Notes: a model not told the origin generated them from the letters alone. Shown: positions 52,791 through 62,900, counted from the stretch's first letter. The stretch is 64,000 nucleotides of DNA from Halodesulfovibrio marinisediminis DSM 17456 (GCF_900129975.1 NZ_FSRG01000003.1:1-64000), one strand, 5' to 3'. Numbers and translations are program-made.

Positions 52791-55313
52791 TTATTTTTTC
52801 GGTTTATTCTTTAATGGGTTTGAAGGACCGGATAATGGTTTTTCGCTTTGTGATCCTTTTGGAGGGTATTCAAGTTTATCCAGCAACTCTTCTCGGCGTT
52901 CTTCAGAAAAATCAGGGAAGGGGAGCTGCCCTTTTGAGCGCCATTTTTGAACTTCAGATTCAATATGTTGGCATTGTTCCAGGTTCACTTCATTGTCTCG
53001 ACTGGTATAGATTGTTTGTGAAGGGAAGGCTGTGCTGCTTCCTGATTCACTTATAATATCTTCGATTCGTAGAAAAATATCTTCCTGAATAGCAAGAAAC
53101 GTATTTTGATCTTGGCAATTCAGGTATGCGAAGATTTCAATGTCCTTGGAAAAATCGCCGTATCCTATAAAACGGACTCGAGCAGGATTTGGTGTAACCT
53201 TTGGGTGACCTAGAAGTAGCTCGCGTAATTTTATCAGTATCCACCGCATTTGCTCAGGCGTTGTCTCGTCACGAAGTTGAATAACCGTATTGAAAAGTCG
53301 TTTGTCGCGTAATTGCAAGTTTTCCAGAGCCATCTGTGCCAAGTCAGCATTTGGTACGGTGATTATGGTCCTTTCACTTGATCGGATTCGTGTGGAAATT
53401 AATCCGATGTGTTCCACAGTGCATTGTTTGCCATTGTAACGACATAAATCTCCTACTTTAATTGGCTTGTTAAAAAGCAAGGTTAGGCAACCAATAATAT
53501 TCGCAAAGGTATGTTTAGCTGCCAGTGCGACAGCTAAGCCACCAACACCGAAACCTGCCAATAACGGGAGCATATCGAGACCGAGTCTTTGGCCTCCTTT
53601 GACTATAATTACACCAGCAGCAACGGCTCCGAGGACACGTGAAGTTAATTTTAAGATAGTGGCATTGAAACCTTCTTTAGCCATGAGCGGAGAAGTTGTG
53701 ATGGTTTCTGCTGCTGCGTTGCAAAACGAGAATGCAGCCCACGCAGAAACGAGAATTAAAAGGACCTTGCCTCCGGTTACAACAGTAACCAGAAGATCAC
53801 CTGTAAGGTTGGCTTCTTTAGTTAGAAAATAAACACCTATGTATGTTGCTGAGATGATTACGAGAGGGAGTAATAATCTCAGCCAGTCTCGGAGTGGTCT
53901 TTTTTGTGATTTTGCTGGAACCCATATAAAACGGAAGGCCATGTAGGTTGTTAAGAGTATGAAAGCAATGCTGAACGCTAAGGCAAGCCATTGCCAAAGA
54001 GGATGTTTCCCGTATGCTTTTTTTAATGAGTCAGGAAAGTTGTTAATTAACGTGCTTAAGAGATGGGCCTGAGGAACGAGAACTCCAGGGGTTGAGATGT
54101 AATGGTTGTAAAACCCTTCCGTTTTTTCGGGAGGGATATATTCTTCTGGAGATGCTGCTGTTAGGTAGTCTGGGCGGTATGGATGGTCTTTGATCTGTTG
54201 ATAGAAATGACGAAGGCGCCTCACAGTCTCTGCGCTAAAAAGAAATTGCCCTTGTCTTTCTCCTTCTTTTATCTCTACGATTTCAATTTCTGTGTTTGGA
54301 AAGCGCCAGTGGTATTGATATGATTTTCCATGAATCTCTTTTTGAGAGGCCAATTGTGCTGTCACCATGGCGGCATCTGGGACAAAGTCAATCTGAGGAA
54401 GAGGAAGGCGGTCTATAATTTCTTTTAGTAGCAGTACGGACTCAATGCCGACATCCTCACGATGAGCTACAGGAACGTCGTGTAGGTCTAGCGTATCAAT
54501 AGCCCGTTCAAAAAGATCATCTGCAGCCTGTTGTGCTTCCAGGATTTTAGCTTTTGTCATTGTGGAGTGTGATTGATTGACTTTAGTGATGATCGCGAAG
54601 GCACGGTTAACACTGTCAAGAAACCCTTCCAACGTACTGCGGGGACTTGAGGTGTCAACTGGTCTTAGCCGAAAGCGAGCCTGCCTTTCAAAGCTGTAAG
54701 CAGTATGTTTACCATTTATGATTTCGTTATAAATACCCGCTGTGGAATTTGTTTTGTATGGTTCCTGTTTAATTCGTTTGTAATACTGCTTAAGGTTTTG
54801 AACAGTTTCAGGTGAAAAGAGGAATTCGCCACGTCGTGGTCCATTGGCAATTCGAACTATCTTGATTTTAGTGTCGGGGATTGTCCACGTTGTAAGGTAG
54901 GTTGCTCTGACTTCAGCGGCATCCGGTATTTTATCGTCAGGTGGTAGAGAGATGCGATCCAGAATTTCTTTGAGCATTATAATTCGCTCAATTTGAACCA
55001 CCGTCGTGGAGTCTTTTGGGGTAGTCGAAAAATCCAGAGTATCTACGGCACGTCGGAAGGCTTGATATGTTCTTGGGCTGTTTGATTTTTTTCTCCAGCC
55101 GTCAATAGCGATAGTTACGTTGGCTAAGAAGCTGTTTAGAGTTGCTCTAGGGCTTGAAGTGTCGGGCGGGCATAGTGGGTTAGGAGCCGGACATGACTTG
55201 GTTTCCAGAGCCATACTTGGCGTCTGTTGTATAGCAATGAAACTGCTTATGAGAAAAATGAATAAAATTTTCTTTAGGGTGCTGAGGTTGGCTAAGCTTG
55301 TTATTGGCATCAT
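52791..55313 (-). CDS. large MscS-family mechanosensitive channel with duplicated extracytoplasmic domain
   Basis: The 840-aa product has a signal-like segment at residues 14-34, then two homologous modules at about 50-215 and 225-395. Each has DTSSPR(A/S)TL, an internal (V/I)DTLD, LLKEI(I/L)DR, a (I/F)P(D/N)T(K/E)I segment and FLFS(P/A)ETV. Four hydrophobic segments follow at about 430-580. The MscS pore/beta domain begins near LPLLAGFGVGGLAVALAAKH, and VGDLCRYNGKQCTVEHIGL and TIITVPNADL follow. Such channels open under membrane tension and protect from osmotic shock. A GGAGG site lies at the start. The function of the repeated modules is unknown. Confidence 0.92.
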   Translation of the reverse strand: MMPITSLANLSTLKKILFIFLISSFIAIQQTPSMALETKSCPAPNPLCPPDTSSPRATLNSFLANVTIAIDGWRKKSNSPRTYQAFRRAVDTLDFSTTPKDSTTVVQIERIIMLKEILDRISLPPDDKIPDAAEVRATYLTTWTIPDTKIKIVRIANGPRRGEFLFSPETVQNLKQYYKRIKQEPYKTNSTAGIYNEIINGKHTAYSFERQARFRLRPVDTSSPRSTLEGFLDSVNRAFAIITKVNQSHSTMTKAKILEAQQAADDLFERAIDTLDLHDVPVAHREDVGIESVLLLKEIIDRLPLPQIDFVPDAAMVTAQLASQKEIHGKSYQYHWRFPNTEIEIVEIKEGERQGQFLFSAETVRRLRHFYQQIKDHPYRPDYLTAASPEEYIPPEKTEGFYNHYISTPGVLVPQAHLLSTLINNFPDSLKKAYGKHPLWQWLALAFSIAFILLTTYMAFRFIWVPAKSQKRPLRDWLRLLLPLVIISATYIGVYFLTKEANLTGDLLVTVVTGGKVLLILVSAWAAFSFCNAAAETITTSPLMAKEGFNATILKLTSRVLGAVAAGVIIVKGGQRLGLDMLPLLAGFGVGGLAVALAAKHTFANIIGCLTLLFNKPIKVGDLCRYNGKQCTVEHIGLISTRIRSSERTIITVPNADLAQMALENLQLRDKRLFNTVIQLRDETTPEQMRWILIKLRELLLGHPKVTPNPARVRFIGYGDFSKDIEIFAYLNCQDQNTFLAIQEDIFLRIEDIISESGSSTAFPSQTIYTSRDNEVNLEQCQHIESEVQKWRSKGQLPFPDFSEERREELLDKLEYPPKGSQSEKPLSGPSNPLKNKPKK

Positions 55314-55556
55314 TTCCTCCGCTTATATGTAGGAAGCAAATCTGCGTTGATGGTTACCTTGTAAGCATAGCACAATGTGTTGAGTAGTACATTGCTTTAC
55401 GTGAGGATCTTGTAACCCTCATTGTTAATGGCGCCCTTTAATTAAGATTAAAAACAAATTGGTGGATTGGTAGGGAGGCTGAGGGAGTGTAAGTTACCAA
55501 ACTGTAAGCCCCCTCTTTGTTTGTAGTTAGGCTTAAATTGAGAGAGCCTCTCTTAA

Positions 55557-56090
55557 CTATTGAAGATGGCTACGCAGCATTGGGATGTTGAGCTGTCCAG
55601 TAATGGATCTTAGTTCCTGTTTCGTTTGGACCTGTTTTGATTGGTATATAATTTCTGAGGGGGGCTCGAAAATGTGGTTTGCTTTTAGGACTGCACCAAT
55701 GATCTGTTCTGAGGTGGCTGATTGTTTTTCGGAAGCTGTTGCGATGATGCTAATCAGGCTTAATCCTATCATTGGATAAGTTGACGATGTTTGAGAGAGT
55801 TTGCCCTAAAGTGTCCGCTAGACCCTTGGCATTTTAAGTCTTTCACTGATTCGTTGACGTTTTCAATGTTAACATTGATAGTCGATTTTACTTCATTTGT
55901 TGCAGTTATGTTTTTTCGGCAAGATTACGGGCCTCGTAAGTAACAATGGCAAATCCATGTCCTGCATCTTCAGGATGAGCTGCCTTAATGGCGGCATTCA
56001 GGGTCAGAAGGGAGGGCGGTGTTATCGGAACCTGCTGTCATGACTTCGCCGATGTATCAGGCCCGTTTTGCCAGTTCTTTCATGTTGTTT
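55557..56090 (-). pseudogene. degraded methyl-accepting chemotaxis protein, signalling-domain remnant
   Basis: On the minus strand, pieces of the MCP signalling domain appear in order but in different frames. IGEVMTAGSDNTAL lies near 56050. TLNAAIKAAHPEDAGHGFAI then follows near 55925-56010, and LAEK and ATNEVKSTIN lie near 55880-55920. IGLSLISIIATASEKQSATS is in the open frame ending at 55557. The order matches the hairpin-tip region of an MCP, with several frameshifts and stops. The N-terminal sensor and HAMP domains are gone. It sits next to the kinase pair, so the original receptor may have been part of that locus. Confidence 0.8.
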
Positions 56091-56158
56091 TGTTGTGTAT
56101 ACAACACAAACTGCTTCACAAAAATGTGGCAGGATCATCCGCGCGCTGTTCAGGAAGA

Positions 56159-57346
56159 TTAGCCCTGTTTGTTCTCTTCTCTAGGTGCTCTACCGGAAAG
56201 GAACGGTATCACTATCTCAAAAGTGCTCCCCTTATGTTCAGTACTACTTACAGATATTTCCCAGCCATGTTCGTCGACGATTTTTCTGACCGTACAAAGT
56301 CCCATGCCCACCCCATCAGGAAGAGAAGAAAAAAATGGATCAAAAATATAACTTACAGTCTCTGGACTCATTCCTACGCCATTGTCCTTGATTTTAAGTA
56401 TACAACCCTCTCCAAGTGGCTCAGCAGTAATTGTTATGTGGCAATCTTCATTTCTGAACACTACAGCATTCATCAACAACTCTTGCAACATGCGGACAAT
56501 GAGGTCCCTATCTGCCTCAATCCTCAGATCGTTAACATTAACACTCAGTGTTGCAACGTCTGCAAAACTGATTTCTTTGGACGCAAGCTTTTTTTCCGTT
56601 GCAGCATATGCTTCGTCTATAACCGGCTTCAGCAATAGATCCTCTTTCGCTCCACGCGAGAGTGAGGCAAAGTCGGAAACAGAAGCTACCATCGCTTCCA
56701 GTCGAGAGGCCTCTGTTCGAATGGTATCTAGATGCGAAACAACATCTTCTCCAGCCATAAGTTCCCTGACGGCAATATTGGCAAATCCTGCAATACTCAT
56801 GGTCCTGTTACGAATCTGATGAGCAACAGACATTGCCAGCTGTAATAGACGGTTACGATTTGTCTCTATTGTCTTTAAATCTCGGAAGGAACGTAATGCA
56901 GTGGTCATAGTGACAAATAGCTTTTGCGCTGTCAGTTCTGTTTTTTGCTTATAGTCATTAATATCCAGTTCAGAAATAACTTTATTCTCAGGAGCCTGCC
57001 CAGGCTGTCCTGTGCGTAAGATAATTCGGGTAAATGGATTGTTTAAATCCTCACGGATGCGTCTTGCGACCTCCAAACCGGCATGATTATCTTCCATCAC
57101 GACATCTAAAAGCACTACGGCTATATCTTCAGTATCCCGTAACAGCTCTAAAGACTCCTTGCCGCTATAGGCACTAATTAAATCAAGTTTGCGTCCCTCG
57201 AAGGTAAAATCATTAAGAACGAGGCGGGTAACGGTATGAACCTCTTCTTCATCATCCACAATAAGTATTCGCCACCGCTGCGGTTCTCGAACGGCTGGCT
57301 CAAACTCTTCCTCATCAGCAAACAATAGATCTTCATCAACTACCAC
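56159..57346 (-). CDS. receiver-histidine kinase hybrid (REC-HisKA-HATPase)
   Basis: The product is about 395 aa. GTG at 57346 is chosen because the GGGGG site lies directly against the earlier GTG at 57355. Residues 25-155 form a receiver (ILIVDDEEEVH, phospho-Asp in VVLLDVVMED, conserved RIILRTGQPGQAPE and DINDYKQKTELT). This receiver style resembles those normally followed by DUF3369 and HD-GYP domains. A kinase domain follows, with H-box LAMSVAHQIRNRTM and ATPase motifs IKDNGVGMSPETV and VGMGLCTVRK. No output domain is present. It is cotranscribed with the upstream sensor kinase (21 bases apart), suggesting it is that kinase's partner. Confidence 0.9.
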   Translation of the reverse strand: MVVDEDLLFADEEEFEPAVREPQRWRILIVDDEEEVHTVTRLVLNDFTFEGRKLDLISAYSGKESLELLRDTEDIAVVLLDVVMEDNHAGLEVARRIREDLNNPFTRIILRTGQPGQAPENKVISELDINDYKQKTELTAQKLFVTMTTALRSFRDLKTIETNRNRLLQLAMSVAHQIRNRTMSIAGFANIAVRELMAGEDVVSHLDTIRTEASRLEAMVASVSDFASLSRGAKEDLLLKPVIDEAYAATEKKLASKEISFADVATLSVNVNDLRIEADRDLIVRMLQELLMNAVVFRNEDCHITITAEPLGEGCILKIKDNGVGMSPETVSYIFDPFFSSLPDGVGMGLCTVRKIVDEHGWEISVSSTEHKGSTFEIVIPFLSGRAPREENKQG

Positions 57347-57367
57347 AGGCCACACCCCCTTTTAGGC

Positions 57368-59776
57368 TTAACTCTCTGTTTCCGGCTTAGGCGATATTGG
57401 AAACGTAATAATAAATCTGGCACCTTGACCGGGTTCACTTTGACATTCAATAACTCCATTGAGCTTATGTTTTATAAGATTCCACACAATATGCATACCG
57501 AGCCCAGAACCGCCACTGCCCATTTTTGTCGTAAAGAATGGTTCAAAAACTCGCTGTCTTTGCTCCGGTGTCATGCCTTTTCCATTATCTCGGTAATCAA
57601 TGCAGATGTTCCCATTAGTACGCTTCAAGACAATTTCCACAACACCATTTTCCATTTCTTCAAAACCATGCACCAACGAGTTGCTTATCAAATTCGACAT
57701 GATTTGCATAATTACACCGGGATACGTCTTAACAATAGTTCTCTCGGTATCTCCTTCGGCACGCAACTCAACGGAATGCGATGAACGTTTCCAACGTGGA
57801 CGTAAGCTTGTAAGCACTTCGCCTAGATAACTGTACAATTCGAACTCGCGTAGCACTTCAGAAGTCTGGTCTACTGCGACCTGCTTAAAGCTTTGCACCA
57901 AGCTGGCAGCCCGACGCAAATTAGTGACGGCAGCAACCAAGCCCTCATCGGCAACCTGAATAAACTGCTCAAGTGTTGAACGTTTGAAGCTTCCTGCCTT
58001 GTACTCCTCTTCAAGCTTTGCAAGGCGTTCTTGCAGGTAGGTAGTACTCGTCAAACCGATGCCTAACGGCGTGTTAATTTCATGAGCAACTCCGGCAACC
58101 AAGCCACCAAGTGATGCTAGTTTTTCAGCTTCAACCAACTGCTGTTGTGCGTTTCGCAAATTCGTTAAAGACATTTCCAGCTCGGCAGTGCGTTGTTGTA
58201 CGCGCTCCTCCAGTTCCTGGTTTAGCGCGGCCAGCTCGGCCTGTGTGTTTTTGAGATCTGTAATATCGGTTATGAATCCCTCCAGCACTGCCTCTTCTTC
58301 TGCTTCCTCTTCTACTTCTTCCACATACCGTCCCCGTTCTAATACGTGGCGCACTTCGCCTGTTGAAGACCGCAGACGATATTCAACAGTAAAACTATCA
58401 CTGTGCTCAAGTTGTTTATTAATAGTCTTTCTGGCTTTCTCTCTGTCGTCACTAACAATAAGTGACGAGAAAGAAACACCTCCATCCTCCAGCAACTCTT
58501 CAGGAGAATATTCTACAAGTTCCTTACTCCCATCACTTACGAAGCGCATAAGCCAATTGGAACCGAACACGCTTCTGTATGCCATCCCGGGCATATTTTT
58601 TAACAGAACAGAGAATTGCCTGCGACTTTTACGCAATGCCTTTTCAACAACTCTTCGCCGTGCAATATCTATCATCTGAAGAAGGACAATAATAAAAAGG
58701 ACAAAAATTAAGACTCCAACTATAATAATATATTTTCGATACAGCTCAAAAAATGTAACGGGGCGGTCCAAGATGATACTTCCCTCAGGCAAAGAGTCTT
58801 CAGCAATATTCCAACGCTGCAGTTCAGGATAGCGGAACATGAACTTATTTGCGCCAGTACGAGCAATGGGGATACTGTTAACGTTTGTTCCCGCCAAAAT
58901 ACGCTTTGCCATTTTTGCAGCCGCCTCTCCCTGATAGTATCCGCTGATTACATCTCCTCCGATAACGCCTTTGCGTAAGTTGAACGCCAAAAGACAGTAC
59001 ACCGGAACCGGCGTATCTGCCGTAAGCAGTTCACCGACTTTTTCAAATGTAAAAAACTGCTGCTTTTCGCTATCCCTGAAGTAGACCCCGAGTAGAACAG
59101 CGGTGTCTTTCTCCAGCGAGAGCAGTTTCTGGCGCAAACGGCCAATAGGCTCTTCAACGTTATGTTCAATGTCCACCCGGCCTTCAAGCCCCATGAGCTC
59201 TTTTATAATATATCGTCTCCAGCTTTCACCTGTCTTCAAGTAATCATTAATCACGAATATTTTTTTGATATTAGGATGGTTGCGGAGCATTAGCTCTACG
59301 GTGGTACGGGGGGAAGGCCTTTCTTCAATTCCAGTAAAAAATGAAACATCCTCCAGCATGTACGGCTTGAAATCCGCTACACCACAAAAGACGACGGGAA
59401 TATTTGGCCATAAATCGTCACGATGGAAGCGCAAGAAATCAAAAGCATAATTGTCTGAAGAAATAATGATGCTAAAAGAAATGCCCTTATAACGCTCCGC
59501 AAGCAGTTTTTTGTAAGTGAGAAAATATTCCCTTGAGAACACCATCTTGGTGTCCATATTTTCAATATGGATTACCAAATTGTTCTTTTCAGGCTCCAAC
59601 ACATCAATCACTGCGCGGGTGATATTTTCCACCCATTTCATACGTTGGTGATATGAGTTCAGCAGCAGAATATGTCGTGGTTCATTCTGGGCATATAACG
59701 ATGAAGGCAGCATGACCGAAGCAGTCCAGATCACTCCCAACAAAAATAAATAAACAGAGAGTTGGCATCGTTTCAT
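57368..59776 (-). CDS. sensor histidine kinase with periplasmic ABC-substrate-binding-like domain
   Basis: The product is 802 aa from the ATG at 59776, with GAGGGGTG upstream. A signal-like segment at residues 6-30 is followed by an extracytoplasmic domain of the ABC_sub_bind type (HILLLNSYHQRMKWVENIT, FCGVADFKPYM, VIGGDVISGYYQGEAAAKMA). A membrane segment near residues 355-378 leads to a PAS domain, a coiled coil (LEERVQQRTAELEMSL) and a HisKA H-box in GVAHEINTPLGIG. The ATPase follows with DNGKGMTPEQR and GSGLGMHIVW. It senses an unknown periplasmic ligand and phosphorylates a partner, probably the downstream receiver-kinase. Confidence 0.92.
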   Translation of the reverse strand: MKRCQLSVYLFLLGVIWTASVMLPSSLYAQNEPRHILLLNSYHQRMKWVENITRAVIDVLEPEKNNLVIHIENMDTKMVFSREYFLTYKKLLAERYKGISFSIIISSDNYAFDFLRFHRDDLWPNIPVVFCGVADFKPYMLEDVSFFTGIEERPSPRTTVELMLRNHPNIKKIFVINDYLKTGESWRRYIIKELMGLEGRVDIEHNVEEPIGRLRQKLLSLEKDTAVLLGVYFRDSEKQQFFTFEKVGELLTADTPVPVYCLLAFNLRKGVIGGDVISGYYQGEAAAKMAKRILAGTNVNSIPIARTGANKFMFRYPELQRWNIAEDSLPEGSIILDRPVTFFELYRKYIIIVGVLIFVLFIIVLLQMIDIARRRVVEKALRKSRRQFSVLLKNMPGMAYRSVFGSNWLMRFVSDGSKELVEYSPEELLEDGGVSFSSLIVSDDREKARKTINKQLEHSDSFTVEYRLRSSTGEVRHVLERGRYVEEVEEEAEEEAVLEGFITDITDLKNTQAELAALNQELEERVQQRTAELEMSLTNLRNAQQQLVEAEKLASLGGLVAGVAHEINTPLGIGLTSTTYLQERLAKLEEEYKAGSFKRSTLEQFIQVADEGLVAAVTNLRRAASLVQSFKQVAVDQTSEVLREFELYSYLGEVLTSLRPRWKRSSHSVELRAEGDTERTIVKTYPGVIMQIMSNLISNSLVHGFEEMENGVVEIVLKRTNGNICIDYRDNGKGMTPEQRQRVFEPFFTTKMGSGGSGLGMHIVWNLIKHKLNGVIECQSEPGQGARFIITFPISPKPETES

Positions 59777-60132
59777 TCCATCACCCCTCACAGTCTATGA
59801 TTCAGGCTCTAACCAGTGTACGTTATACACACAGTCATCCCATGATTATTGCATTCAAAGCATTTTCCATTCTTCGTAAAATTGAATCTAAAAAACGGTC
59901 CTACCAGATAGGTAGGACCGTTTTGTGATTAACTTTATATGGAGTGAGATTATTGGCGATGTCGTGAACTCGAATAGGGTGAAGTTGTACTTTTCCCAAG
60001 TGCTTTCATTGAACCGATCGTAATGACTTTTTTGGCAATAATTATCGAGACAGTCTTCTTGGTATTACCTTTTTAGGGAACAAGTGATGGCATGTGAGTT
60101 GGTGTGTTTTTAGGGAGGCAGGCATGGTTAGG
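59777..60132. other. intergenic region between kinase operon and integrase remnant
   Basis: The 356-base stretch contains the kinase operon's promoter region and a terminator-like hairpin at 59891. It is AT-rich and otherwise empty. No copy of the selC 3' end was found in it. Confidence 0.5.
59891..59925. terminator. strong hairpin, probable terminator
   Basis: AAAACGGTCCTACC pairs exactly with GGTAGGACCGTTTT around AGATA. It lies between the kinase operon and the integrase remnant and could act in either direction. Confidence 0.75.
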
Positions 60133-60471
60133 CTATAGGTAGTTGTTCTGCCGCTGACCGATCACGATGAGTGTGTTTAGAACTCTCCTTAGACTGTCTT
60201 TAAAATCGCTGGAGAGATTTGTTTTGTTCTGCAAACATGCTAAGTTACTGTTACGAATTTCTGTGATAAAGATTCTAGCTTCCGCAGCTAGTTTTTTGGC
60301 GTAACGTTTTGCATGACGCTTGTTGTTCGTTCGGAGGTTAAGTTTGGCAGTTTTTGTCTGGAAGAGGTCGTGAAGATCTGAAGTGTAGTGTAGCGAGAAA
60401 AGTAGGTTGTTCTTTGTACGATAAGGTAATTGCTCATCACTTTTCCTTTTGGGATAAACTGGGTACAACAA
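60133..60471 (-). pseudogene. N-terminal fragment of a tyrosine-recombinase-type integrase
   Basis: The open frame encodes about 112 residues. LHYTSDLHDLFQTKTAKLNL then RTNNKRHAKRYAKKLAAEA resemble the N-terminal region of phage-type integrases (xxDLRxLFxxxxxxxSLRTxxxxxAxxxAxxL). The frame opens at TTG without a clear ribosome site. The catalytic domain with its Arg-His-Arg-Tyr residues is absent, so this is a remnant. It begins 92 bases from the 3' end of selC, the sort of place integrases use. Identity rests on weak pattern similarity. Confidence 0.55.
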
Positions 60472-60525
60472 ACATCGAATGTGTACTCAGTTCGGTGATG
60501 AACGCAGGCGATTTGATCTATAGAA

Positions 60526-60553
60526 ATAAAAAAAGCCCTGCAAAGCAGGGCGG
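60526..60553 (-). terminator. selC terminator
   Basis: On the minus strand GCCCTGCTTTGCAGGGC is followed by TTTTTTTATTT, ten bases after the tRNA 3' end. Confidence 0.9.
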
Positions 60554-60562
60554 TAAGTTCGA

Positions 60563-60656
60563 TGGCGGAAGCGTATAGGAGTCGAACCTACCTAGGACAT
60601 CACTGCCCTACACCGGTTTTGAAGACCGGACGCCACACCGGTGACGAAACGCTTCC
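60563..60656 (-). tRNA. selC: tRNA-Sec (anticodon TCA), selC
   Basis: On the minus strand a 94-base gene runs from GGAAGCGT to ACGCTTCC-GCCA. The eight-base acceptor stem is long, as in tRNA-Sec. The anticodon stem-loop is CCGGT-CTTCAAA-ACCGG with anticodon TCA, the extra arm is long (GTGTAGGGCAGTGATGTCC) and the T arm is TAGG-TTCGACT-CCTA. The CCA is encoded. This tRNA reads UGA as selenocysteine, so the genome should also carry selA, selB and selD. None of these is in this window. Confidence 0.95.
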
Positions 60657-60873
60657 TTTTGTAGATAGTCTTTAACCTTGGGCGTTCTAGCAGGAAACAG
60701 TCTTAGGCGCAAGATGAAGATGAAATTAGTACAATGTTCAATGTAAATTTTGAAAAAGAGCGTTTCTACCATTGTCAAATCGCGTTCGAGTAATTAGAAA
60801 TATAAATTCGAGTAAGAAAATATATTTGAGCAAGTAAATTAAATCCGATTCTAACTTCGGAGGGTAAAATACC

Positions 60874-62898
60874 TTGAACCAGTTTTCCCGGAACTTGATT
60901 CTCTGGGCTGTCATCTCCCTACTCATGGTTGTATTGTTTAACATGTTCAGCCAGCCTCAAAACTCGCAGACGAAAGTCAGCTACACAAAGTTTTTGGAGC
61001 TGGTGGATAAGGGCGATATTGCTGAAGTTTCTATTCAAGGACAAAAGCTTGTTGCTAAAGAACATGGTGGTAGCGTTGTAAATACTTATGCTCCAGAAGA
61101 TCCTAAACTTGTGGATCGACTTGTTGGTAAGGGTATTGTTGTTAACGCTGAACCTAGCGAAGATTCTCCGTGGTACATGACCTTGCTTGTATCATGGTTC
61201 CCAATGTTACTCCTTATTGGTGTGTGGATTTTCTTTATGCGCCAGATGCAAGGTGGCGGTGGAAAGGCCATGTCCTTTGGTCGTTCTCGTGCAAGGCTTA
61301 TTACACAGGAACAGACAAAAGTTACTTTTGCTGATGTTGCCGGTGTAGATGAAGCTAAAGAAGAACTTAGTGAAGTTGTAGATTTTCTGTCTAACCCGAA
61401 ACGTTTTACCCGCCTTGGCGGACGTATTCCTAAAGGTGTTCTGCTTGTAGGCCCTCCGGGTACCGGTAAAACATTGCTTGCGCGTGCTGTTGCAGGTGAG
61501 GCGGGAGTTCCGTTTTTCTCTATTTCCGGTTCTGACTTTGTTGAAATGTTTGTTGGTGTTGGTGCATCACGTGTTCGTGACCTTTTTGTACAGGGTAAAA
61601 AGAACGCACCATGCCTTATTTTTATCGATGAAATTGACGCAGTAGGTCGACAGCGTGGTGCTGGACTTGGTGGCGGTCATGATGAACGCGAACAGACTCT
61701 TAACCAGTTGCTCGTAGAGATGGATGGTTTTGAATCTAATGAAGGCGTAATTCTTATTGCAGCAACAAACCGTCCAGACGTTCTTGACCCTGCATTGCTT
61801 CGTCCGGGTCGTTTTGACCGTCAGGTAACTGTTCCTGTACCGGACGTAAAAGGTCGTAAGCGTATTCTGGAAGTGCATGCACGTCGTTCTCCGCTTGCTG
61901 CCGACGTCAATTTGGAAACCATTGCGAAAGGCACTCCAGGCTTCTCCGGTGCTGATCTGGAAAACCTTGTAAACGAAGCTGCTCTTCAGGCTGCTAAGGA
62001 AAACAAGGATCAGATTAATATGTTCGATTTCGAACAGGCCAAAGACAAGCTCATTATGGGTAAGGAACGTCGCAGCATGGTTATGAGTGAAGAAGAAAAG
62101 AAAATCACTGCGTACCACGAAGGTGGTCATGCTCTGTGTGCTAAGCTTCTTCCTAAAGCTGATCCGGTTCATAAAGTATCCATTATTCCACGTGGACGAG
62201 CACTTGGTGTTACCATGCAGCTGCCGGGTGAAGACCGCTACGGCTATTCTCGCTCCTTCCTTGAAACCAACCTTGTGGTACTCCTTGGTGGTCGAGTAGC
62301 TGAAGAGATTATCTTTGATGACATTACCACCGGTGCAGGTAACGACATTGAGCGTGCTACGAAAATGGCTCGTAAGATGGTTTGCGAATGGGGTATGTCC
62401 GAAGCTATTGGTCCTCTTAATATTGGTGAACAGGGTGAAGAAGTATTCATCGGTCGTGAGTGGACTCAGTCCCGTAACTTCAGTGATGAAACTGCACGCC
62501 TTGTAGATGCAGAGGTAAAACGTATTGTGGATACTGCACGTACCACTGCGCGTCAGCTTATTGAGGATAATATTGATATTCTCCATAAGATTGCAGAGTC
62601 TCTGCTTGAGAGAGAAACAATTAGTGGTGCTGATATTGAGCTGCTTATCGATGGCAAGGAACTTCCACCTCAGGAAGATACAAATGGTACTGTTGCTGCT
62701 GAAGTAGAGAAGCCGGAAGATACTCCGGACGCGTTTGCTAAAGCTGCAGCTGCATACAGAGACCAGCAGCCGGAGCAAGCTGAAGATTCCGGAGATTTTA
62801 TTCTCGGAACTGAGGAGCAGGCAGAAACTGCGCCAACAGCTTCTGAACCGGAAGAAAAGAAAGCATCTGAAACTGAATCTCCAGAAGAGAAAAAGTAA
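60874..62898 (+). CDS. ftsH: ATP-dependent zinc metalloprotease FtsH
   Basis: FtsH is a membrane-anchored AAA+ protease that degrades unassembled or damaged membrane proteins and some regulators. The 674-aa product starts at TTG with GGAGGG nine bases upstream. Two membrane segments flank a short periplasmic loop (residues 8-25 and about 105-125). Walker [16 protein letters not shown], Walker [16 protein letters not shown], the pore [34 protein letters not shown] and the zinc motif HEGGH are all present. The acidic C-terminal tail is longer than usual. folP follows after two bases. Confidence 0.97.
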   Translation: MNQFSRNLILWAVISLLMVVLFNMFSQPQNSQTKVSYTKFLELVDKGDIAEVSIQGQKLVAKEHGGSVVNTYAPEDPKLVDRLVGKGIVVNAEPSEDSPWYMTLLVSWFPMLLLIGVWIFFMRQMQGGGGKAMSFGRSRARLITQEQTKVTFADVAGVDEAKEELSEVVDFLSNPKRFTRLGGRIPKGVLLVGPPGTGKTLLARAVAGEAGVPFFSISGSDFVEMFVGVGASRVRDLFVQGKKNAPCLIFIDEIDAVGRQRGAGLGGGHDEREQTLNQLLVEMDGFESNEGVILIAATNRPDVLDPALLRPGRFDRQVTVPVPDVKGRKRILEVHARRSPLAADVNLETIAKGTPGFSGADLENLVNEAALQAAKENKDQINMFDFEQAKDKLIMGKERRSMVMSEEEKKITAYHEGGHALCAKLLPKADPVHKVSIIPRGRALGVTMQLPGEDRYGYSRSFLETNLVVLLGGRVAEEIIFDDITTGAGNDIERATKMARKMVCEWGMSEAIGPLNIGEQGEEVFIGREWTQSRNFSDETARLVDAEVKRIVDTARTTARQLIEDNIDILHKIAESLLERETISGADIELLIDGKELPPQEDTNGTVAAEVEKPEDTPDAFAKAAAAYRDQQPEQAEDSGDFILGTEEQAETAPTASEPEEKKASETESPEEKK

Positions 62899-62900
62899 TA

